The position numbers were made by a program, and so were the translations under genes. A DNA stretch of 19,893 nt, taken from Baffinella frigidus. Lineage: Eukaryota; Cryptophyceae; Cryptomonadales; Baffinellaceae. Shown one piece after another: positions 1 to 7,100 of this stretch. Every line of letters starts with the position of its first letter. The first letter of the stretch is position 1. Below the pieces are notes generated by a model. The model was not told the DNA's origin. It ran no database searches and was given only the letters and a program-made list of their open reading frames with translations. The DNA is taken from contig MU646627.1 in assembly GCA_026770585.1 (NCBI GenBank), forward strand, positions 1 through 19,893, in the 5' to 3' direction.

Positions 1-375
1 GTGACACGGAGTTGCGACACGCTGAACAAGTAAAAGTAACTTCTCATCCCAGTCTCTGAAGCCTTGGTGCTGCGTGCCATCCCACGCGCGCTCGGAAGCC
101 TTAGCATTGCGTGCCATCCCGCGCACGCTCGGACGAAACAGTTTTCTACGCTGCGCGCCGCGCCGACTCCACAGCTGACGCACTTCGCACAGAACAGACA
201 CAGGCACTTAGACGGCTGGCGTGTTCTATTTATCATCACATCATGAGTCCACAACTCGTACGAGCTCGTACGAAGTAGGAACTTCGTACTTGAAAATTGG
301 CTAATAATGTGTTCTTCCCCGATTGACTTTACAAGTGATTTTACCGCGGCCGAACATTCTCTCTTCGGACCGATT
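1..375. other. No gene seen; short direct repeat
   Basis: The only structure besides the palindromes is a 25-bp direct repeat, 72-96 and 109-133 (GCGTGCCATCCC...CTCGGA), with two differences. The open frames here are short and not protein-like. Confidence 0.6.
256..289. repeat. TCGTACGA palindromes
   Basis: 256-273 is a perfect 18-bp palindrome (TCGTACGAGCTCGTACGA). It overlaps a 9-bp stem at 268-276/281-289 with a 4-base loop. Similar TTCGTACGAG sequence recurs at 891-900. Confidence 0.8.
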
Positions 376-727
376 GACTTTCGATTGCGGGTTTTACGTT
401 TCTCGGGCACTTGTACGAGATGTCGCCCGAAATCAGGCAGCCTGCGGCGCAAAAAGCCAGATAAAAACACTCGCAAAGTCAATCGGGAAGAAATGGTTTC
501 TTCCCGAGTTGGCAGCTGTAGAACCGCTCCCAACTCGGGAAGAAACCAATAGACTTTCGATTGCAGGTTTTACGTTTCTCGGGCAATTGTACGAGATGTC
601 GCCCGAAATCGGGCAGCCTGCGGCGCAAAAATCCAGATAAAAACACTTGTAAAGTCAATCGGGAAGAAATGGTTTCTTCCCGAGTTGGCAGCTGTAGAAC
701 CGCTCCCAACTCGGGAAGAAACCAATA
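376..727. repeat. 176-bp tandem duplication with internal hairpin
   Basis: 376-551 and 552-727 are two adjacent copies of 176 bp that differ at a few sites. Each contains a perfect 19-bp inverted repeat (494-512 with 530-548; 670-688 with 706-724). The sequence at 312-336 is the inverted complement of 643-667 with one extra C, so the unit may be bounded by terminal inverted repeats. Confidence 0.88.
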
Positions 728-759
728 GACTCATGAGGGATGCGTCAAGCGAGTCGTTG

Positions 760-1004
760 ATCGTTGTTTGCACCTGGCGTCGATTTGAGAACTCCCCTGA
801 AAGTGTCTCGTCCCTCAAAATAGAAACAAACCCGCTTGACGCGTCCCCAAAGAGATTTTACTATGAAGTTCGTTCGTATGTATACGAAGCTTCGTACGAG
901 CAGATTATTCAATCGACGCCAGGTGCAAACAACGATTTGGGGACGCGTCAAGCGGGTTTGTTTCTATTTTGAGGGACGAGACACTTTCAGGGGAGTTCTC
1001 AAAT
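760..1004. repeat. Interleaved perfect inverted repeats
   Basis: 26 bp at 760-785 is perfectly inverted at 911-936, and 69 bp at 783-851 is perfectly inverted at 936-1004. The order is A, B, spacer, A', B', not the nested order of a hairpin. The spacer holds TACGAA/TTCGTA palindromes like those at 256-290. Confidence 0.9.
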
Positions 1005-1700
1005 TAAGAAACCGTTGCAGAACCGAGAGCTAAAACAGAACGTTAAGCCTTAACTTGGACGCGATCTGGTACCAAAACAGCTGTCGCGTCCACGAAAGAC
1101 AGCCAGCTGGCTTAATTAACTGGAGCGGAGCTAATTCCAAAACTCGGCTCATCCAGAGCATGACCCACACAACACGACCCCATACATTGTTTTCTAAAAG
1201 GGTCTTTTAAAAATAGTCACGTCTCTGCATTGTGTAGTAATTGTCACGTCTCCGGGAGTTTACGCCCCGGGTACGTGACCAATTTCCCACAAATACTGGA
1301 CACGATAGTGACGTGACCTGAAAAACCATACGAAGGTGTACACATATTAATACATTTAAGAAAACGCGTCATGAGCAATTTCATGAGCACCGATCAGGCT
1401 TCATGACCACCGCAGCACAACCCATCATGTCCCGACTGACTTAGCAAGTTTCTTACTGTTGTCTTTTTCGAGTCCATCTAAAAGGTGATTTCTTCTTTAC
1501 CACAGCAAGGGGAATTTTGAGGAAAAACAAGGTCTGAATATTTGAATTATTTCCTCTTGGGAAAAATACCCCTTGGAAAAATCTAGGGACAAGAGGGCGG
1601 CCAATCGTGGACACGGCGACGGGAGGGCTGGGCAAGGGTTTCCCGTGGACACGGCGACACGATTGGCCACCTTTTTGAAAAGAGTTGGGCAAGGGTTCCC
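1005..1700. other. No gene seen
   Basis: The composition is moderately AT-rich. A near-perfect inverted repeat around TCACGT lies at 1239-1249/1273-1284. At 1599-1609/1658-1668 GGCCAATCGTG is inverted, and GTGGACACGGCGAC is directly repeated at 1607 and 1645. Nothing resembles an exon. Confidence 0.5.
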
Positions 1701-1712
1701 TTCCTGTGTCAC

Positions 1713-1990
1713 CTATCTTAGAATTTCCGACCAGAACAAAATCGGACCCTTCTCGAAAAAACTCTCCTCTTCTACAACTTGGTATCGACGGCGCGCCTCG
1801 ACTGCCATCCAGGCGCTTTCCGCCCTCGAGCATAGATGTGTCCAAAGCTCCAATCGCTCCTGCAGAAATTCCGACCCAATCCGACTTGAGGAGCTGCACC
1901 GTCCGCAAGATCGACTCGCAGCCTCGGACGGCATCCGCCCTCCACCCGTCGCGCCGGAGGAGCTGCGTCATCAACGATGAGGACCTGCAA
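1713..1990 (-). pseudogene. Protein-like block split between frames
   Basis: Minus strand: about 1985-1870 reads well in one frame (MTQLLRRDGWRADAVRGCES), and about 1870-1713 in another (EFLQERLELWTHLCSRAESA). The join would need an intron or a one-base shift near 1870. A third frame begins VLIVDDA right after a TTGCAG, reminiscent of a response-regulator start, but without the rest of that domain. No function is assigned. Confidence 0.25.
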
Positions 1991-2237
1991 CCTCCCCGGC
2001 CCAGCCTCAATGGAGGCCCTAGGGTGGAGGCAGTTTCTTGTGAGCGAGGTAACCCTCTAGCGCTTATTATGCGGACGTTGAGCTCGCACCACGACAGAAG
2101 CAAGACAGCGTGCGCATCTCCGGACGGGTCGACATCTGGCGTAACAAACACACTTTACTCTCTCTCAATCCAGGCTGTGGTCGACCAAAGGCTCTCTCTC
2201 TCCCCCACTCACGCGCGCTCTCCAAGTCCCCTCTATT

Positions 2238-2345
2238 TCACGCCAGGCAGACGTGGCTCGCGTGCGGCTTCAGCATCTCGGCCGAGAGCGACTCCTGGCC
2301 GGCAGCGACGCACTTGGGGCCCCCCATCACCATCCCCCAAGGAAC
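2238..2345 (-). CDS. Possible terminal exon of an unknown minus-strand gene
   Basis: After an AG at 2347-2346 the minus strand reads VPWGMVMGGPKCVAAGQESL, then SAEMLKPHASHVCLA and TGA at 2240-2238. Composition and codon use resemble the confirmed exons. No matching upstream exon was assigned. It could belong to the membrane-protein gene's far 3' end or to another gene. The family is not recognised. Confidence 0.4.
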   Translation of the reverse strand, partial: VPWGMVMGGPKCVAAGQESLSAEMLKPHASHVCLA

Positions 2346-2552
2346 CTCGGTGAGGCATGGCCGAGGTGTCGAGGCTTCGCGACGCACACGTGTGTTGTCG
2401 AGTCACACGGCCATCTAACGGGGCGGAAGGGAATGCAAGGTTGCCATGTTGGTTTCGATCCGCGGTTATTCTCGCACATACAACCCTCGGGGTACCCGGT
2501 TCTCGAGAGGCTTTTTGAGTCGCTCATGCTCTCAGCACCACGAGGAAAGCCT

Positions 2553-2687
2553 ACCCCTGCCTCACTCTCGTTGACCGACTATTCTCAAGTTGACATGCCG
2601 GGTGTGCGGTACAAATTCGTTAACTTTAAAGCGGAACAGACCCTGGTCTCACCAAATTGGTGAGACCAAGATCACTGAGACAGAGCT
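2553..2687. mobile_element. MITE family 5, inverted copy at 2553
   Basis: It is the reverse complement of the 12559 copy: CCCTGCCTCACTC at the left, CACTGAGACAGAGCTG at the right, hairpin GGTCTCACCA/TGGTGAGACC near the right end. Confidence 0.82.
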
Positions 2688-2828
2688 GGAGAACTCAAAA
2701 ATCGCCGTTGAGGGACTGGGACGTTCTCGGTCCGAGAAGGACTGGGAAGTTCTGAGGCGGACCTCTCTCACACCATTCCTCCCAGGAATGGCGGGAGTGC
2801 ACATCACCTTTCGCTAGGTCCTGCTTTC

Positions 2829-3411
2829 ACAGCCTCGGCGGGGTAGCATACATAGCGGGCGTGTTGGTAGTGAAACGTGTCTCTGTCACTACAGGGGTAT
2901 CTCGAATACAAGAACCCGAACCGCACCCACGTAGAGCCCTACGGTAGACCTATCTCTCGGACCTAGGACCATTGTAGGGTCCTAGGTCCAAGGCCTACTG
3001 CAGGGCACTAGGAGGGTGCACATGACCTCTCTCTAGAGGAGGGTGCACATGACCTCTCTCTAGAGGAGGGTGCACATGACCTCTCTCTTGATGCTTCTCT
3101 GACACAGCCTCGGCGGGGGTAAAAACATGGCGGCCGTGTTGGAAGTAATGAAGGTCTCTCATTTTTTAAAAAATCGTGTACTGCACGCCTCGCACGCTAC
3201 TGAAGCGGGTTCAGGAACGTTCATAGGGTAACGGACTGAAACCCGGGTAGTTGAGCCTACGGCATTGACTACGGTAGGCCGTAGGGGCCCTAGGCCCAGA
3301 TTAACGTGCGCGTCTGCGCGTATTCTCTTGCATGCCCTCTCTCGGCAGCCCTGCTCAGACACAGTCTCGGTGGGGGCGCACACATGGCGGCCGTGTTGGT
3401 AGTAACAAAGG
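2829..3411. repeat. Dispersed ATGGCGGCCGTGTTGG repeat
   Basis: A block of about 45 bp (CTCGGCGGGGG...CATGGCGGCCGTGTTGGTAG) occurs at about 2831, 3113 and 3365, spaced 250-280 bp apart, and again at about 15999-16040. It shows no coding pattern. Confidence 0.7.
3010..3088. repeat. 27-bp tandem repeat, about three copies
   Basis: GGAGGGTGCACATGACCTCT recurs at 3011, 3038 and 3065. Confidence 0.88.
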
Positions 3412-3648
3412 TCGCTTTTACTGCAGGCTCCGAGAGGCAGGCGTGGCTCTGTAATTGAGGTACATGTATCCCCTCCACGTGTCCGCCACCCCTCTTACTC
3501 CAACAACCCGAACAATCCGGCTACTGCAGCGGGTTCGGGAACGTGCGCGTCTGCACGCGTATTCGCTTGCATCACCTGTCTGAGTAGGGCCCATCGAGAG
3601 GTCTTACGCACTGTAAAAGTAAAAGAACCTAAAGGACGTTGAGGTACA

Positions 3649-3772
3649 GTACAGGGGTACCTCGAACATAAGAAACCGCCCACCCTTGGGACAATACAGA
3701 AGGCCTAAGCCTAGGGCCCTATGGTGGTCCTAGGGGAGGGGGCGGTTTCTTATGAGCGAGGTACCCCTGTAC
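3649..3772. mobile_element. MITE family 1, copy 1
   Basis: Terminal inverted repeats of about 38 bp begin GTACAGGGGTACCTCG and end with the complement. The centre is CCTAAGCCTAGGGCCC...GGTCCTAGG. The element is about 124 bp with no coding capacity. Partial family-1 ends are also at about 2032-2055 and 2890-2920. Confidence 0.85.
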
Positions 3773-3843
3773 AGGGGTATCTGGGCTAGAAGAAACCATA
3801 ACTTAAGAACACAGACCAGATTTGGGCCCCCGGTTTCTTCATG

Positions 3844-3894
3844 TAGTACCAGAGGGTTAACTAAATCTTGCGTTTAGTCAACCCTCTGGTACTA
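3844..3894. repeat. 22-bp hairpin
   Basis: TAGTACCAGAGGGTTAACTA.. at 3844-3865 is inverted at 3873-3894 with one mismatch and a 7-base loop. Shorter relatives are at 6956-6966/6976-6987 and 16651-16662/16668-16679. Confidence 0.82.
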
Positions 3895-4117
3895 ATTTAA
3901 GAAAACGAACACCGGCCGATGTCGGAGCACCCGTGTTCTTATAGCCCAGAGACCTCTGTAGCGTGCATGCAATCGAGGCACCACCTTCACGTGTCAAGCA
4001 CCCCTCTTTACTCCCAACAACACATCATCCCGTACGGCTACTGGAGCGGGTTCGGGAAGGTTCGCGTCTGCATCGCTTTCCCGAACGACGGGGACCCCCC
4101 CCCGGGGTTTGAAGTAC

Positions 4118-4162
4118 CCCTGATCGTCGCTTTCCAGGGGTCGGGGGAGTCGTCCTGCATGT
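4118..4162 (-). CDS. Membrane protein gene, exon 7 (MQDDSPDPWKATIR)
   Basis: This 45-nt exon follows acceptor CGAAACAG with the two-base start needed after exon 6, and reads MQDDSPDPWKATIR to a possible donor GG|GTACTT. Without that donor the frame stays open to TAG at 4040-4038. Copies lie upstream at 4761-4705 (MQDNSPDPWKASIQ) and, very short, at about 5148-5139. Confidence 0.6.
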
Positions 4163-7100
4163 CTGTTTCGGGCGGGGTTGAGGGTTTAGGGATCAGGGTT
4201 TGGGGTTCGGGGCTGAGGGACCAGGGGTTCGGGTGTCGGGTTCAGGGTTCAGGGTTTCGGGTCCGGGGGTGAGATTCGTGAACACGCAAATAGCGTAACA
4301 GTCGAAGACTCCCACAACTGATGAGTTAACTAATGATAAGTTACCTAATCAGACATATCCCCGGTGCTAAGTCTACGGGGGTACCTCGCTCACAAGAAAG
4401 CTCCGTCCCCTAGGACCCTACAGTAGGCCTATGCGTAAGGCCCTATGGTGGTCCTAGGGGGGGCGCTTTCTTATGAGCGAGGTACCCCTATCCCTCAAGT
4501 GCCCAGTCGGCTCATACGCCCTACGGTAGGGCCCTAGGACCTTTCTATGGGCGAGTTGGGGTGAACATTCACCCTATGGTCACTTAAGGGATACGGTTTC
4601 GTCATCGTCCCGGTGCAAACCCTGAACCCTAGACCCCAGATCCCAGACCCTAGACCCTAGACCCTGTACCCTAGACCCTGGACCCTAAATCCGAACCCTA
4701 AAACCGAAAGAGAAGGCTTGGATCGAGGCTTTCCAGGGGTCTGGGGAGTTGTCCTGCATGTCTGTTTCGGTTTAGGGTTTAGGGTTTAGGGTTCAGGGTT
4801 TAGGGTTTAGGGTCTAGGGTTGAGGGTCTCGGGTAAGGGGTTCAGGGTTTAGAGTTTAGGGTTGAGGGTTTAGGGTTTAGAATTTAGGGTGTAGGGAATA
4901 GGGTTAGGATTAAGGGTTTAAGGTTTAAGATTTAGGGTTTAGGGTTCAGAGTTTAGGGTTTAGGTTTTAGGGATCAGGGTTTAGGGATCAGGGTTTAGGG
5001 ATCAGGGTTTAGGGATCAGGGTTTCGGGTTTCGGGAGGGGTTCGGGGGTAAGACTCGGGTACACTGGGCACTCGCGAATAAGAAAACGCACCGTTCGATG
5101 GTCCTACGGTAGGGCTAGTCCTAGGAGATAAGGACCACCCTGCCATGTCTGTTTTGGTGGAATCCGGCATTCAGAGTTTCGGGTTCATGGTTTCGGGCTC
5201 AGGGTTTCAGGTTCATGGGTTTGGGATCAGAGTCTAGGGTTTAGGCTTTAGGGTTTAGGGTTTCGGGTTGAGGGTTCAGGGCTGACCGAGGTCCAGCTTC
5301 TTGGTCCATTCCGGCACCCTGCGATTCAGGGTTTAGTGTTTAGTGTTTAGGGTTTGGGGTTTGGGGTTCAGAATGAGAATTCCGGGTGTAGGTTTTCTGG
5401 CGTAGGAGTTCGGGTGTAGGATGTAGGGTTTCGGGTTTGGGGTGAGCACACCGGTGCTAAGCCTGCCCGGTTAAGGGTTTAGGGTTCAGGTTTCGGGAGA
5501 GAGAACAGCCAGTGCGGCGACCCTCGAAGGAGGTGCTCCGCGTTTCGGGATTCGGGTTTGGGGTGTGGGGTGTGGGGTTCGGGGTTTGGGGTTTGGGGTT
5601 TGGGGTTTCGGCCTTCGGGGTTCGGCTCTCGGGTTTCGGGTTTCGGGTTTCGGGTTTCAGGTTTCGGGTTTCGCTGTCGGGGTTCGGGTTTCGGGTTCAG
5701 GGTTTCGAGTTCAGGGGTTCGGGTTTCGGGTTTCGGGTTTCGGGTTTCGGGAGGTGGGTGCGGGTTTCGGGTTTCGAGGTTAGGACTGCCGGTGCGCTGA
5801 TCCGGCAGGGAGGTGCTCCCACGGGTTTCGGGTTTCGGGTTTCGGGTTTCGGGTTCCGGGTTTCGCTTTCGGGTTTCGCTTTCGGGTTTCGCTTTCGGGT
5901 TTCAGGTTTCGGGTTTCGCTTTCGGGTTTCACTTTCAGGTTTCGGGTTTCGGGATTAGGACCGCCGGTGCGCTGATCCGGCAGGGAGGTGCTCCCATGGC
6001 GAGAGCTTGAAGTAGTTCGCAGGGGGCGCCTGTGGTGCATGGTTTGGAGTTTGGGGTTTGGGGTTTGGGGTTTGGGGTTTGAGATTTGGGGTTTAGAGTT
6101 TAGGGTTTGGGGTTCAGGGTTTAGGGTTTAGGATTCAGGGTGTAGGGTTTGGGTTGTAGGGGTTGGAACTGGGATTGTTTGGGGTTGAGGGTTGCAGGGG
6201 GCGCCTGATGTGGAGGGTTTGGGGTTTAGAGTTTGGGGTTTAGGGTTTAGGGTTCGAGGGTTGGAAGTAGGAGTGTTTTGGGGTTCAAGGTTAAGGGTTA
6301 CGGGTTACGGGTTACGAGTTAGGGTTTAAAACAGAATATTGGGGTTTAGGAGTTAGGGGTTAGGGATTCGAATTTCGGGTTTGAGGTTTCGGGATTCAGG
6401 TTTTCGGATTTCGGGATTTCGGGTTTCGGGTTTCGGGGTTAGTGTTTCGGATTTCGGGTTTTTGGGTTTCGGGATTCGGGTCTCGCGGGACCTGCGGGGG
6501 CGGCAGGTTTAAGGATTTGAAACTAGGAGTGTTTGGGAGGCTTCGGGTTTAGGTTTGAGAAATTCGGGGTTAGGGTTGGTGGTTCCAGGGTTCGACCTGG
6601 TTTCCGGGTCAGGGGTTAGAGTTTCGGGTTTCGGGTTTTGGGTTTCGGGGTCAGAAGTTAGGGTTCCGGGGTTCAGGATTAGGGATGAGGGTTTCGGGTT
6701 TCGACCTGCGGGGGCGGCGTGACGTCCCCGCTCCGCTCCTCCCGGAACCGTCTCGCCTGGGTCGGGGTTTGGGGTTTGGGGTTTGGGGTTTGGGGTTTGG
6801 GGGTTTGGGTTTGGGTTTTGGGTTTGGGGGTTTGTTGTTTGGGGCTTGGGTTTTGGGTTTTGGGTTTTGGGGTTTAGGGGCTAGGGTTTAGGTTTCAAGG
6901 TTTAGGTAAGCCCCACAGGAGTTAGACTGGGCAGGTTTCGTCCGGGGAGAGCGATGATTAGTCAACTGCCTCACGGTTGACTAAATCGATGATTCGTGGT
7001 AAAGAGGGCTCTCTTTCCCGATTCATGCAAGCGTGTGGTACGACGCTTCCGTAGCCCGCTGTCCGTAGCCCGCTGTGTGCTACAAAGAGATTTTGAATAA

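Larger units (their letters stand above)
3197..4067 (-). other. Three copies of a possible terminal exon
   Basis: A 30-nt segment after an acceptor-like ...GCAG is found at 4067-4038 and 3550-3521; a shorter match is at about 3220-3197. In one frame it reads TRTFPNPLQ then TAG; in the frame phased with exon 7 it reads ANLPEPAPVA or AHVPEPAAVA. Substitutions do not clearly favour either frame. It may be the 3' end of the membrane-protein gene or a dispersed repeat. Confidence 0.35.
4617..7000. repeat. Telomere-like repeat tracts, left block
   Basis: Degenerate heptamers fill the introns of the membrane-protein gene. TTTAGGG dominates 4765-5045 and 5220-5280; TTTCGGG dominates 5590-5955, 6360-6480 and 6600-6700; TTTGGGG dominates 6040-6110 and 6765-6860. 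A C-rich tract (CCCTAGA type) is at 4617-4705. Each stretch is locally uniform, as if homogenised separately. Real exons interrupt the tracts. Confidence 0.9.

Noticed and set aside
307-1033. Open frames in the left repeats
   Set aside because: They follow the duplicated and inverted repeats, with no splice logic or codon-like conservation between copies.
1900-1985. Response-regulator receiver domain (VLIVDDA)
   Set aside because: Only seven residues fit. The later receiver motifs are absent in that frame.
1453-2353. 232-residue minus-strand and 222-residue plus-strand open frames overlapping each other
   Set aside because: No domain, low-quality composition over most of their length and mutual overlap. 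Only the 1713-1990 part looks protein-like, and it is split between frames.
5512-5958. Long Gly/Phe/Arg/Val-rich open frames (GFGFRVSGFG type), several frames
   Set aside because: They are translations of TTTCGGG/TTTGGGG repeats. The heptamer period gives open frames in all three phases, so they are not evidence of protein.
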